This document shows positions 23,969 to 33,292 of a stretch of 64,000 nt of DNA, piece by piece (the first letter of the stretch is position 1; every line of letters begins with the position of its first letter). Source of the stretch: Cytophagales bacterium (GTDB lineage: Bacteria; Pseudomonadota; Gammaproteobacteria; Burkholderiales; Burkholderiaceae_C); contig JASGCK010000012.1 in NCBI GenBank assembly GCA_030054145.1, positions 1 to 64,000 on the forward strand, written 5' to 3'. The notes beneath the pieces were generated by a model. It made no database searches. It was not told where the DNA came from and saw only the letters and a list, made by a program, of their open reading frames with translations. A program made the translations under genes and the position numbers.

Positions 23969-26770
23969 ATGACCGTTCAATCCCCCGCCCTCTGGCTCAT
24001 CCCCTACGCGCAGCTTAAAAGTAGCGCCCGCGAGGCTTGGGCGCGAACTTACCCTGACCGCGTCGCGCCGCAAATCACTACGGTGCGGGACTGGGCGGCT
24101 GGGCTTGGTGTGGTTGTCAAATCGCCTATTGATATTCACTTTGATGAAGGCATTGACCGTTTGATTGCCGAGTCACTGATTCCTACAAACATCATGCGGG
24201 ACATTGGTGCCGATGGTCTTAGCACTGCGGTGCAGCGCTTGCTCGATATGGCTTATGAGCTCGCGCCTGTTGCTGCCGCGATTCGTCCCAGCGCCCGCGC
24301 TGCTTGGTCTACCAGCCACCGCATTGGCGCTGGCGCGATGAGTGCGTCGTTTTCGGCATCCTATCGGCTGGAGACGGCGCTGCAAGATATTGCGTTGGTG
24401 TGGGCGGGACTGAGTAGCTACAGCACCGATGTGCTGTGGGAGCGACGCGCTGCGCTGTTGGCATGCACCGAGCACTTCTATATCACGCAAGGCTTGCAGG
24501 CGGATGCACTCGTGCAAGCCTTATTGGACGGGGCTTCCGATAAATCGACGGTGATTGATCTGGGTGTGCTTGATGAAGACAATTCGGCGCTTTTGAATGA
24601 ATACACCGCGCGTGACGCGGAGGATTTGGTCGCGCAAACCGTCGCTGTGATTTTGGCGGCTTGCGCAGCGCATCGGTCGATTGCTTTGATTGCACTTGAT
24701 CGCCAATTGATTCGCCGCGTCAGTGCCCTGCTTCGCTATCGCGGCGTGACTTTGGTTGATGAGACGGGGTGGGCGCTATCGACCACAACCGTTGCCGCGC
24801 AATTGATGGCGTGGTTGGATGCCACTGCGCGGGATGCCTCATCAGATCAGGTGTTGGCGGCGCTGAAGTCTGCGCCAGTTCGATTTGCGCCAGCCGATGT
24901 CTCCCAACTAGAGCAAACAATTCGCCGCCACGCGCAAGTGGCGTGGTTGCAAACAGGTTCTGATTGGCTTGGCGATTGGCCTGCACGTTTTGCCAAAACT
25001 AGAGCGCTCAAAGATTGGTTAACCGAGACGAGGATGCTTTTGCAAGACGTTGGTTTGTGGGAGCCTATGCAGACTGATGCGGCGGGGCAGGCGATGATTC
25101 AGGCTTTGCATTTCGATCAAGAGTTGACCATTCCCATGCCCATACCCATGTCCCGCAGCGCTTATCTAGCATGGGTTCGCGCGGTACTGGAGGCGAATCG
25201 TTTCCGACTGAAATTTGATGATCAAGGTGAGGCTGATGCTGAGTCTGAGAGCGAAGCGACGCGCGCGACGGTCACCACATTGCCGCTGGCGCAAATGTGG
25301 GGGCGGCGTTTTGATGCGGTGGTTGTGCCCAGTTGCGACGAGCGGTACTTGCTCGCAAGGCCGCGCATGACAAGCGATTGGAGTGCCGCGCAGCGCATCG
25401 CTTTGCAATTGCCAACCGCTGACGATGCCGCCGCCGCCCTAGCCAAAGCATGGTTGTGGCTGTGCAGCCAGCCCAGCGTGCATCTGCTTTGGCAGCAGAT
25501 GGAGGGCAGCGAGCCGCTGCAAAAAAGTAGCTTGTTGCAAGTGCTGGAGATGGCGGGGCGGTTGGTGAAATCGCCCAGTCCGCTGTCAGTGGCGTCGTCA
25601 TTCCCGCGCAGGTGGGAGTCCACAAGCGGTGCAAGCGGTGCAAGTGGTGCAAGTGGTGCAATGGATTCCCGCCTGCGCGGGAATGACGAAACTCAGTTAG
25701 ATGTGTTCAACGATGGCGTGCGGATTGACTGGCAAACTCTGGCACCTGCACGGTTGACGGCGAGCGGCTATGCCGATTTACGCGCTTGCCCGTATCGCTT
25801 CTATGCCACGCGCATCTTGGGTTTGCGCGATACGGACGAGCTAGATGAAACGGTTGATAAGCGCGACTTTGGCACGTGGTTGCACGGCACCTTGTTTCGA
25901 TTCCACGAAGAGCTGAAGATCCTTCGACAAGCTCAGGATGAACGGAGTCAGGTCGTTCAACAAGCTCAGGATGAACGGAGTCGGGCCGTTCAACAAGCTC
26001 AGGACGAACCGAGTCAGGTCGTTCGGGCTGAGGCTTCCGTTCGGGATGAGGCTTCCCTTCGGGCTGAGGCTTCCGTTCGGGACGAGGCTTCCCTTCGGGA
26101 TGAGCCTTCCGTTCGGGCTGAGCCTGTCGAAGCCCTGTCTATGCGTCAGGCCTTACTCGATGCCTGCGCCAAGGCAGAGCAAAAACACTTGCGCTTAGAC
26201 GACGCGGCATTTTTGCCGTTCGCTTTGATTTGGCCTAAAACCCGCGATGCTTATCTGGCGTGGCTTGCAGAGCATGAGGCGAGTGGATGGCGCTACTCAT
26301 CTGGCGAAGTGGAAAAATCATTTTCGATGCCGGTGCAGGGCAAAGCGGTGCAGTTGTTTGGCAAGTTAGACCGCATCGATAGGATGGATACACCTAGCGG
26401 CGATTACGGCTTGCTGGATTACAAAACCGAGTCGCTGGATAAAACGAAAAAGCGTATCAAAGAGGCGGACGAGGACACGCAGCTCGCTTTTTATGCCGCC
26501 TTGGTGTCAAACGAGGCGAGCACGGTTGATGCACCGATTCACGCGGCTTATGTCAATTTGGTGGAGCGCTCAAACGGCAAAGACCGCACCAGTTTGCATG
26601 AGCTGCAAGACCTTGAGAGCCACCGCGATGCCTTGCTAGACGGCATTTGGGTCGATCTCTCGCGCATGGCAACGGGGCATGGTTTGCGAGCACTTGGCGA
26701 GGGTGATGCCTGCACTTTTTGCCAAGTGCGCGGGCTGTGCCGCAAAGACTTTAGGCCGGGCGCACTATGA
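23969..26770 (+). CDS. RecB-family nuclease with inactive helicase half (AddB-like DNA repair protein)
   Basis: A 933-residue protein of the beta-proteobacterial 'probable DNA repair' family. The N-terminal two thirds is a degenerate helicase fold without Walker A. The C-terminal nuclease has an iron-sulfur staple (ACPYRFY, then CTFCQVRGLC near the end, four cysteines), a conserved HGTLFRFHEEL helix and the catalytic YGLLDYKTES. With the helicase gene that starts 4 bp before its stop it should form an AddAB/RecBCD-type double-strand-break resection complex. Two low-complexity inserts made from palindromic repeats (25597-25687; 25921-26132) are translated in frame, the second between the nuclease motifs. 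Confidence 0.85.
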   Translation: MTVQSPALWLIPYAQLKSSAREAWARTYPDRVAPQITTVRDWAAGLGVVVKSPIDIHFDEGIDRLIAESLIPTNIMRDIGADGLSTAVQRLLDMAYELAPVAAAIRPSARAAWSTSHRIGAGAMSASFSASYRLETALQDIALVWAGLSSYSTDVLWERRAALLACTEHFYITQGLQADALVQALLDGASDKSTVIDLGVLDEDNSALLNEYTARDAEDLVAQTVAVILAACAAHRSIALIALDRQLIRRVSALLRYRGVTLVDETGWALSTTTVAAQLMAWLDATARDASSDQVLAALKSAPVRFAPADVSQLEQTIRRHAQVAWLQTGSDWLGDWPARFAKTRALKDWLTETRMLLQDVGLWEPMQTDAAGQAMIQALHFDQELTIPMPIPMSRSAYLAWVRAVLEANRFRLKFDDQGEADAESESEATRATVTTLPLAQMWGRRFDAVVVPSCDERYLLARPRMTSDWSAAQRIALQLPTADDAAAALAKAWLWLCSQPSVHLLWQQMEGSEPLQKSSLLQVLEMAGRLVKSPSPLSVASSFPRRWESTSGASGASGASGAMDSRLRGNDETQLDVFNDGVRIDWQTLAPARLTASGYADLRACPYRFYATRILGLRDTDELDETVDKRDFGTWLHGTLFRFHEELKILRQAQDERSQVVQQAQDERSRAVQQAQDEPSQVVRAEASVRDEASLRAEASVRDEASLRDEPSVRAEPVEALSMRQALLDACAKAEQKHLRLDDAAFLPFALIWPKTRDAYLAWLAEHEASGWRYSSGEVEKSFSMPVQGKAVQLFGKLDRIDRMDTPSGDYGLLDYKTESLDKTKKRIKEADEDTQLAFYAALVSNEASTVDAPIHAAYVNLVERSNGKDRTSLHELQDLESHRDALLDGIWVDLSRMATGHGLRALGEGDACTFCQVRGLCRKDFRPGAL
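25597..25687 (+). repeat. Paired REP elements with 9-bp tandem core inside coding sequence
   Basis: GTCATTCCCGCGCAGG and its inverted partner CCTGCGCGGGAATGAC flank four tandem copies of a 9-bp unit (AAGCGGTGC or AAGTGGTGC, 25624-25659). The whole is in frame and encodes FPRRWES, four Ser/Gly/Ala triplets and SRLRGND within the RecB-family protein. Confidence 0.85.
25921..26132 (+). repeat. Tandemly expanded RQAQDER-type repeat inside coding sequence
   Basis: Three units containing CAAGCTCAGGATGAAC (33-bp period) are followed by about six 15-bp units around GAGGCTTCCGTTCGG, ending in GCTGAGCCTGTCGAAG. These are copies of the dispersed repeat seen at 43470-43540. They encode about 70 residues of RQAQDER and VRDEAS/LRAEA repeats in frame. 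Confidence 0.85.
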
Positions 26771-29700
26771 ACGACTTGCAACAAACGACACCTGCGGCGT
26801 TTGCCATTAATGGACAAGCGGTTGATGGCAAAACCTTTACGGACGTGGCTTGCAACCCTGAGCGCAGTATTGCGGTAGAGGCTTGCGCGGGGGCTGGCAA
26901 AACATGGATGTTGATTGAGCGCATGATTCGCGCCTTGCAAGCGGGAGCGCAGGCGGATGAAATTTTGGCCATTACGTTTACCAAAAAAGCAGCGGGCGAA
27001 ATGCGGGGGCGGTTGCACGAGCGGTTGGAGCAGCCCGATGTGCAAGATTTGCGGACTCGCCTATTGGCAAGTGGTCGCACGGTTCACATCACCAACTTTC
27101 ATGCATGGTTTGCCCAATTGTTAAAGGCTGCGCCGCTGTCGGTGCTAAAGGATGTGGGGTTGCCGCTCGCTTACGAATTGCTGGAAGACGATCAACTACT
27201 TTTGCCAGAACTGCGCCTTGCGTTTTATGCCCAAGTCCTTGCCAATCCAGTGCTCAAGGCTGATTTTGCGGTGTTGATTGAGGAGCTGGGTCGCTCAAAA
27301 ACCGATGACGCGCTGGTGAGTTTGCTTGCTAAGCGCACGGAGTTTGAACTGACGGATGAGCGGGGTTTGCTAGAGACATCGGTGCTGGACGCGCAAGAGA
27401 AGCCTGTCGATATTGCGCAACTGACTCTTGTGGCCAAGCGACTAGGCACATACAAAGGTAAAAAGCAAATCACCGCCGCAACGGATTTGGAGATGGCTCT
27501 GTCAAAGCTGGATTGGGACGGCATTTTGCTCGCACTGCTCACCGCAAAAAATACGCCGCGCAGTTTGGAGTCGAAGGATATGCAAGACGAAGATCGGGCG
27601 TTGTTGGCGGCGACGCAAAACGATTTGCTAGAGATGCTCAGCGTGCAGCACCAACACGCTTGTTGGCTTTATCAGCAGCGCATGGTGCGCGTGGGGCGGG
27701 CGTGGCTGGCTTGCTTTGCCAAGCTCAAACGCCAGCGCGGTTTGGTGGATATGGCTGATCTGGAGCGCGTGGCGATGCGCTTGCTGTCAGACCCCGCGTA
27801 TTCTGGTGCCGTGCAAGAGCGCTTAGATATGAAGCTGCGTCACGTCATGGTTGACGAGTTCCAAGACACCAGTCCGCTGCAATGGCAGGCGATGCACGCG
27901 TGGCTGGCTAGCTACGCGGGTAGTGGCGGTGGGCTAAGTCGCCCCAGCCTATTCATTGTGGGTGATCCCAAGCAAAGCATTTACCGATTCCGCAATGCCG
28001 AGCCGCGCGTGTTTGCGGCTGCGCAGGTGTTTATGCGCGAGACGTTTGATGCCGCGCTATTGACTTGCGACCATACGCGCCGCTGCGCCGCGGCCGTTGT
28101 GCAGGTTGTGAATGCGGCCCTGCTGGCGGCGCAGCAAGCCAATGAATACGTGGGTTTTAGACCGCACACGACGGGCAGCGCAGAGACTGGCGCGGCGCTT
28201 GCTTTGCCACTGATTGAGCGAGAGGCGAGCGCCCTGAGCGTTCGGCCTGAGCTGGTCGAAGGGCAGGGCTTTGACAAGCCCAGTCCCAGCGGTGAGATCA
28301 GCACCTCCAACATGACTTGGCGCGACAGCCTCGCTGTGCCGCGCGAGGATGCCGAAAAAGGTTTGAAGGAGCGCGAAGCCGATCAAGCCGCACGCTGGAT
28401 TGTTGCGAATGCAGGCGTGCAGTCGGTGCTGGTTTTATCGCGCACGCATGAACCGCTGAGCCTTATCCAACAAGCCTTGCAGCGCTACGGCGTAGCGGCT
28501 ACTAAGCTGGAGAAAAATGATTTAGCCGATGTGCCAGCGGTGCAAGACGTGTTGGCGCTGCTCAATTTTTTGCTCTCGCCGCAGAGTGATATCGATTTGG
28601 CGCGGGCACTCAAATCGCCTGTGTTTGCTTGGACGGACGCTCAGCTGATGGCGCTTCGTGCGCAGCAGCTCGCTTGCTTGCCAGAGAAAAAGTCGTGGTT
28701 TGAGTTATTACCAGAAGCCACTCAAGCGTTATTCAAGCGTTGGCAGGCGTGGCTCAATCGCCTGCCACCGCACGATGCGCTGCAAGCGATTTACGATGAC
28801 GGTGATATTTTGAATAGGTATCAGCTCGCCATGCCAAGCGCAGTAAGGCTTGCAAGCCATGCTGCCCTGGAAGCCTTGCTGTGGGCGGCTTTGCAGATAG
28901 AGGGTGGACGGTTTTTAGATGCCTATAGTTTTGTGCGTGCGATGCGTGCCAAAGTTCAAACCATTAAAGCGCCTACGCTTGGCGGCGCAACTGGTGAAGC
29001 AGAATCGGCGGCTGTGCAATTGCTCACGGTACACGGGGCAAAGGGGCTTGAAGCGGATGTGGTGCTGCTGCTCAGCAGCGATCCACCCAAGCGAGGGTCA
29101 GAGAGCATGACCACCTTAATCGATTGGCAGCCCGAGCATTCTGCGCCGCAGAAATTTGTGTTTTTGCAAAGCGAGGCTCATCCGCCTCCGTGCGCTGAGG
29201 CGCTGCTGGCGGCAGATGTAGCGGCGCGTGAATTAGAAGAGTTGAACGCGCTGTATGTTGCCGCTACCCGTGCCAAGCAAACGCTGGTTTTGTCTGCCAC
29301 CAAGGCGCGATTTGAACATTCAAAAAGCGTTTGGAATCGCTTGAACAAGCTTTGTACGCCTGTTGATGCGCCCGAAGCTGCGCGGGTGGGATGGGCGCAG
29401 CAGGCTCCTCCAGCAAAGGTTTTGAATGAGGTGGCCAGCTTGCCTGCGGCGCAGTTGACTTTGCCCGAGACAAGCGCCGCGCTCGCGTTTGACGCGACAA
29501 CCGATGCGGCGCAAAGTGGCAAGGCGCTGCATCGGTTGCTGCAATGGTGCAGCTTGGAGGCGGGCGCTTTGGCAGCAGTTGCGCTTGAGTTTTCGCTTTC
29601 GCAGCAGCAGCTATCAAGCGTTCAAGAGAGCGCCCATTTGATACTGAGCGGCGAAGCGGCGTGGCTGTGGGACGAGTCGCAAATTGACTGGCAAGCCAAT

Positions 29701-29943
29701 GAATATGAGCTTGTTCACGCAGGGCAGGTGCTTCGCATCGACCGATTGGTGCGGCATCGCGGCACGCAAACGTGGTGGGTGATTGATTTCAAATCAAGCA
29801 TGCAACCCGAACGCTCTGCCGCGCTGCGTGCTCAGTTAGTGAACTACGCGCAAGCGGTGAGTCATGTGCTGAGCGTTCCGTCAGATCAGATTCAGGCGGC
29901 GTTTGTCACAGGCGAGGGTGTGCTGATCAGCTTACCAAATTGA
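26767..29943 (+). CDS. UvrD/AddA-type helicase-nuclease
   Basis: A 1058-residue superfamily 1A helicase with a C-terminal RecB nuclease domain. Walker A ACAGAGKT is at residues 39-46, motif Ia ITFTKKAAGEMRGRL, Walker B VDEFQDTSPLQW near 360, motif III VGDPKQSIYRFRNAEP, motif V LLTVHGAKGLEADVV and motif VI LYVAATRAKQTL. The nuclease motif WWVIDFKSS is near residue 1003. It is coupled (ATGA) to the AddB-like gene and should unwind and degrade broken ends for recombination. A repeat unit adds VRPELVEG near residue 491. The 3' end overlaps the convergent flavin reductase gene by 52 bp. Confidence 0.9.
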   Translation: MNDLQQTTPAAFAINGQAVDGKTFTDVACNPERSIAVEACAGAGKTWMLIERMIRALQAGAQADEILAITFTKKAAGEMRGRLHERLEQPDVQDLRTRLLASGRTVHITNFHAWFAQLLKAAPLSVLKDVGLPLAYELLEDDQLLLPELRLAFYAQVLANPVLKADFAVLIEELGRSKTDDALVSLLAKRTEFELTDERGLLETSVLDAQEKPVDIAQLTLVAKRLGTYKGKKQITAATDLEMALSKLDWDGILLALLTAKNTPRSLESKDMQDEDRALLAATQNDLLEMLSVQHQHACWLYQQRMVRVGRAWLACFAKLKRQRGLVDMADLERVAMRLLSDPAYSGAVQERLDMKLRHVMVDEFQDTSPLQWQAMHAWLASYAGSGGGLSRPSLFIVGDPKQSIYRFRNAEPRVFAAAQVFMRETFDAALLTCDHTRRCAAAVVQVVNAALLAAQQANEYVGFRPHTTGSAETGAALALPLIEREASALSVRPELVEGQGFDKPSPSGEISTSNMTWRDSLAVPREDAEKGLKEREADQAARWIVANAGVQSVLVLSRTHEPLSLIQQALQRYGVAATKLEKNDLADVPAVQDVLALLNFLLSPQSDIDLARALKSPVFAWTDAQLMALRAQQLACLPEKKSWFELLPEATQALFKRWQAWLNRLPPHDALQAIYDDGDILNRYQLAMPSAVRLASHAALEALLWAALQIEGGRFLDAYSFVRAMRAKVQTIKAPTLGGATGEAESAAVQLLTVHGAKGLEADVVLLLSSDPPKRGSESMTTLIDWQPEHSAPQKFVFLQSEAHPPPCAEALLAADVAARELEELNALYVAATRAKQTLVLSATKARFEHSKSVWNRLNKLCTPVDAPEAARVGWAQQAPPAKVLNEVASLPAAQLTLPETSAALAFDATTDAAQSGKALHRLLQWCSLEAGALAAVALEFSLSQQQLSSVQESAHLILSGEAAWLWDESQIDWQANEYELVHAGQVLRIDRLVRHRGTQTWWVIDFKSSMQPERSAALRAQLVNYAQAVSHVLSVPSDQIQAAFVTGEGVLISLPN
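28238..28262 (+). repeat. Single dispersed repeat unit inside the helicase gene
   Basis: GCGTTCGGCCTGAGCTGG followed by TCGAAGG, one arm of the repeat palindrome at 43470-43540. It is in frame and encodes VRPELVEG. Confidence 0.75.
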
Positions 29944-30407
29944 CGACGTGCGTAGATGAGTGGCTCGGTGCTGGCGTCGGGGTTGAAGCCAAAGTCAAGC
30001 ACCCGCCCTAGCATGATGTCGTGATCGCCTGCTGGAATGATGCGCTCTAGTGCGCAGTCGAACCACGCTGTGCTACCAACGATTTGTGGACGACCGCTGG
30101 CGAGCCTTGCCAAATGAAGCCCCGCAAAGCGCTCGGCTTGCGAGCCCTTGGTGAAGTGCAGCGCCAGAGGTTGCTGTGCGTGTGAGAGGATGTTGACGGT
30201 GTAGCCACCAGCGGACTCAAAATGGGTTCGATTGCCCGAGCTTTGCCGAATCGACCAAAGCACCAGCGCTGGCTCTAACGAGACCGTGTTAAATGAGTTG
30301 CAAGTCATGCCAAAGTCTTGTCCCGCGTGGGTTGCGGTGATGACGGTGACACCCGTGCCAAAGCACGCCATCGCTTCTTTGAGGTGCTGCGGATGGCTCA
30401 TCATCAT
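29892..30407 (-). CDS. Flavin reductase family protein (FMN-binding split barrel)
   Basis: A 171-residue protein with the flavin-reductase-like fold: FGTGVTVITA near the N-terminus, GMTCNSFNTVSLEPALVLWS in the middle, and GDHDIMLGRVLDF towards the C-terminus. Such proteins supply reduced flavin to two-component monooxygenases; the SsuD-like monooxygenase at 31340, two genes upstream, is an obvious candidate partner. Three consecutive ATGs (30407, 30404, 30401) make the exact start ambiguous; the first overlaps the stop of the aldo/keto reductase gene. It overlaps the helicase gene tail to tail by 52 bp. Confidence 0.88.
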   Translation of the reverse strand: MMMSHPQHLKEAMACFGTGVTVITATHAGQDFGMTCNSFNTVSLEPALVLWSIRQSSGNRTHFESAGGYTVNILSHAQQPLALHFTKGSQAERFAGLHLARLASGRPQIVGSTAWFDCALERIIPAGDHDIMLGRVLDFGFNPDASTEPLIYARRQFGKLISTPSPVTNAA

Positions 30408-31306
30408 GCGACTTCGTGTCCGCGTGCCAGCTCTAACAATTCAAACCATGTCTCGCGCGGCATAGCGACTTTGAACGCATCGCCCAATTGCGCAATGCGC
30501 GCCAAGTTATTGGTTCCCATGATGGGCAAAATGCGTGCAGGGTGCGCGAGCAACCAAGCCACTGCGACGGCATCAATCATGACACCGTGCTGCATGGCAA
30601 TACGGTGCAGCGCAGGGCGCAAGCGATTCGCAACCGCATCATCACTAAACAGCGCACCACCGCCCAGCGGTGACCAAGCCATTGGCGGCGCTTTGTGCTG
30701 TTGGGCTTGAGCCAGAGTGCCATCGCTCAAGGCTTGGGTTGCCAGCAAGCTGATTTCAAGTTGGTTGGTAACCAGCGGCGTACGCATATTGGCTTGCAAC
30801 AAATCCCAATCCCAAGTGGTGAAATTGGAAACACCTGCGGCGCGGATTTTTCCAGTTTGAACCAAATCATCTAAGCAAGCGCCCGTGGCGGCTGCATCCA
30901 TGAGTGGATCGGGGCGGTGCAGCAGCAGTACATCAATCACATCCACGTCTAGCCTTGCAAGTGATGCGTCCACGCTCGCTCGAATGTGCGCGGCCGTGGT
31001 GTCGTAATGTTTGAAGCGGCGATCAGGATACTTGTCGCTTGTGAGCATGATGTCGCACTTGGTGACAATTTGAATACGCTCTTTGATCGAGGCATCTAAG
31101 CGCAAAGCCGCGCCGAATAAGGTCTCGCACGAGTAGTCACCATAAATATCGGCGTGATCAAAGGTGGTGATGCCGATATCCAGCGCAGCATGGATTTTTT
31201 GGAGTGCGTCTTTGGGGGCGTTGTCCACGTCATCGCTCATGCGCCAAGCGCCGTAAACGATGCGACTGAAATCGGGGAGATGGGGCGCGAGTTTAATTTT
31301 TTGCAT
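30404..31306 (-). CDS. Aldo/keto reductase (YdhF-like)
   Basis: A 300-residue TIM-barrel NADPH-dependent oxidoreductase. The catalytic tetrad can be placed at D50 (FDHADIYGDYSC), Y54, K84 (VTKCDI) and the His of LLLHRPDP. The C-terminal PIMGTNNLARI binds the cofactor phosphate. It most resembles the YdhF group acting on small carbonyls; the substrate is unknown. It lies between the monooxygenase and flavin reductase genes on the same strand, probably one transcript. Confidence 0.9.
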   Translation of the reverse strand: MQKIKLAPHLPDFSRIVYGAWRMSDDVDNAPKDALQKIHAALDIGITTFDHADIYGDYSCETLFGAALRLDASIKERIQIVTKCDIMLTSDKYPDRRFKHYDTTAAHIRASVDASLARLDVDVIDVLLLHRPDPLMDAAATGACLDDLVQTGKIRAAGVSNFTTWDWDLLQANMRTPLVTNQLEISLLATQALSDGTLAQAQQHKAPPMAWSPLGGGALFSDDAVANRLRPALHRIAMQHGVMIDAVAVAWLLAHPARILPIMGTNNLARIAQLGDAFKVAMPRETWFELLELARGHEVA

Positions 31307-31339
31307 GAGGTGTGTGCTTGGTGCTTGGTGCTTGGTTTT

Positions 31340-32512
31340 TTATTTGCGAACGCCATTGCCTAGCGGCGTAGCGGGCGTGGATGCGGGAGTGCGCCCATAG
31401 ACTTCGGGCAGCGAGCAGGTTTTGAGATGCGGCAGCACTTTCGTGCCGAATTGTTCGCATTCATTTAAATGCGGGTAGCCCGAGAAGATGAAGGCGCGAA
31501 TGCCCATTTTTTGGTAGCGCTCAATTTTGCTCATGACCTGATCGACACTGCCCACCAGCGCGGCGCCGCAGCCTGAGCGTGCGCGTCCCACGCCTGTCCA
31601 AATGTGCGGCTCGATGTAACCTGCGTTGTCGGCCAGCTCACGATTTTTGGCTTGAATGGAGACGCCAAAGTTTTTGGCGTCGAGTGCGCGTTCGCGGATT
31701 TGGCGACCTATTTCGTCATCGAGTTGGCTAACCAAATCTTCGGCATATTCACGCGCTTGGGCTTCGGTATCGCGCACGATCATGTGGATGCGCAGTCCGT
31801 AGTCAAGCGTCCGTCCGTAATGCTGCGCACGTGCGTGAACCACGCGCATACGCTCGGCGAGTTGATCTTCGGCTTCAGGCCACATGAGGTAAACATCGCA
31901 GTGCTCGGCGCATAGATTGACCGCGTCGGGCGAGTAGCCGCCAAAGTAGAGCAGCGGGCCCCCGTTTTGTTGGTAAGGTTTAACAGGCTGCGTGGATAAG
32001 CCTTTGAAGTTGTAGATCTGCCCTGCGTAATTGATTTCGTCTTGCGTCCAAGCTTGTTTCAAAATTTCGACGACTTCTTTGCTGCGCTGATAGCGGTGTT
32101 CGTTGCTGGCGACTTCACCTGGAAAGTCCGATGAAATCACGTTTAGCGTTAATCGACCTTTGAGCATATGGTCAAGTGTGGCAATGGTGCGTGCCAGCAT
32201 GATGGGCTGCATCTCGCCCATGCGAATGGCAGCAAGCATACTCATTTGTTGGGTGAGCGGAGCCATCGCCGCGACAAACGATAACGTGTCTTGTCCGACT
32301 TGGTAAGACGACGGGCACAGCATGTTGCGAAAGCCCAAGCGGTCTGCGGTTTGCGCAATGCGGCTCGTGTTTTCAAAGCTGGATCGCAAGCTGCCGTCGG
32401 GCACGCCAAGGTAGCGGTAGTCGTCTGAGCAAAGCGGCGCGAACCATGAGACTTCGGCAGCAGCTACATCTTGGCTTTTGACGGGAACAATGGGTTGAGT
32501 AAAAGTGTTCAT
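31340..32512 (-). CDS. LLM-class flavin-dependent monooxygenase, SsuD-like
   Basis: A 390-residue bacterial-luciferase-family TIM barrel. Segments such as RIAQTADRLGF, DTLSFVAAMAP, MLARTIATLDHMLKGRLTLNVISSD and AFIFSGYPHLNECEQFG match alkanesulfonate monooxygenases, which use FMNH2 and oxygen to release sulfite from alkylsulfonates. The flavin reductase two genes downstream could supply FMNH2. No ABC transporter for sulfonates is in the window, so a sulfonate or sulfone substrate is only likely. A divergent GntR regulator starts 42 bp away. Confidence 0.88.
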   Translation of the reverse strand: MNTFTQPIVPVKSQDVAAAEVSWFAPLCSDDYRYLGVPDGSLRSSFENTSRIAQTADRLGFRNMLCPSSYQVGQDTLSFVAAMAPLTQQMSMLAAIRMGEMQPIMLARTIATLDHMLKGRLTLNVISSDFPGEVASNEHRYQRSKEVVEILKQAWTQDEINYAGQIYNFKGLSTQPVKPYQQNGGPLLYFGGYSPDAVNLCAEHCDVYLMWPEAEDQLAERMRVVHARAQHYGRTLDYGLRIHMIVRDTEAQAREYAEDLVSQLDDEIGRQIRERALDAKNFGVSIQAKNRELADNAGYIEPHIWTGVGRARSGCGAALVGSVDQVMSKIERYQKMGIRAFIFSGYPHLNECEQFGTKVLPHLKTCSLPEVYGRTPASTPATPLGNGVRK

Positions 32513-32554
32513 GCGTCCTAGTATATCAATAGTAAATGACTTTACAATAGCCGC

Positions 32555-33262
32555 ATGTTATCTGCCTCCGTCTCTTTGCCTGTTTACCTGCAAATCAGTG
32601 AACTCCTCACGCGCGAAATTGCGGCAGGACTGTATGCGGCGGGCGATCGCTTGCCGCCTGAAGCGGAGTTGGCAAAAACGCTGGGCGTTGCGGTGGGAAC
32701 GCTGCGCAAAGCCTTGTCAGAGTTGGAGCTGCGCGGGATGTTGGCGCGCAGGCAAGGCTCGGGCACTTATGTGCTGCCAGCTGGTATGGGGCAAAGCAAA
32801 AGCGTCTATGAGTTTTTTAAATTGGAGTTAATTCGCGGCGGCGGACTACCGACAGCCCGCGTGATTGATTTTCAAAAAATAGCGACACCTGCGGCGTTTC
32901 AAACGGACTTGTCAAAGCACTGTTACCGATTACGCCGTTTGCGCTTGTTGTCTGATACGCCTATTGCGCTAGAAGAAATTTATTTTGATGCCCAATCGCA
33001 TCCTCACCTGAAAGCTGCCGATTTAGGTGAAGCGCTGTATTGGTTTTATCAAGAGCGTTTGGGCTTTTGGATTGCGAGTGCCGAAGACCGTGTGGGCGTG
33101 GGCGTTGTGCCCGACTGGTCGGTGCAAGATTTTGCGCCAGCGGTGGCTAGCGTTTGCGCGCGCGTGGAGCGGGTGTCGCGCACAAGTAAAAATAAAATTG
33201 CGGAGTACTCCATTACTTGGTTTGATGCCAAGCGTTGCCGCTACGTGAATCGACTGAAATAG
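32555..33262 (+). CDS. GntR-family regulator with UTRA domain
   Basis: A 235-residue regulator. The N-terminal winged helix (residues 9-75) includes REIAAGLYAAGDRLPPEAEL and VAVGTLRKALSELELRGMLARRQGSGTYV, the HutC-type signature. The UTRA ligand-binding domain follows, with RLRLLSDTPIALEEIYFD and a C-terminal WFDAKRCRYVN. It is divergent from the monooxygenase operon and 30 bp ahead of the dehydrogenase gene, so either or both could be its targets. The ligand is unknown. Confidence 0.9.
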   Translation: MLSASVSLPVYLQISELLTREIAAGLYAAGDRLPPEAELAKTLGVAVGTLRKALSELELRGMLARRQGSGTYVLPAGMGQSKSVYEFFKLELIRGGGLPTARVIDFQKIATPAAFQTDLSKHCYRLRRLRLLSDTPIALEEIYFDAQSHPHLKAADLGEALYWFYQERLGFWIASAEDRVGVGVVPDWSVQDFAPAVASVCARVERVSRTSKNKIAEYSITWFDAKRCRYVNRLK

Positions 33263-33292
33263 CAAAACAAGACATGAAGAAAAGATATCCAT

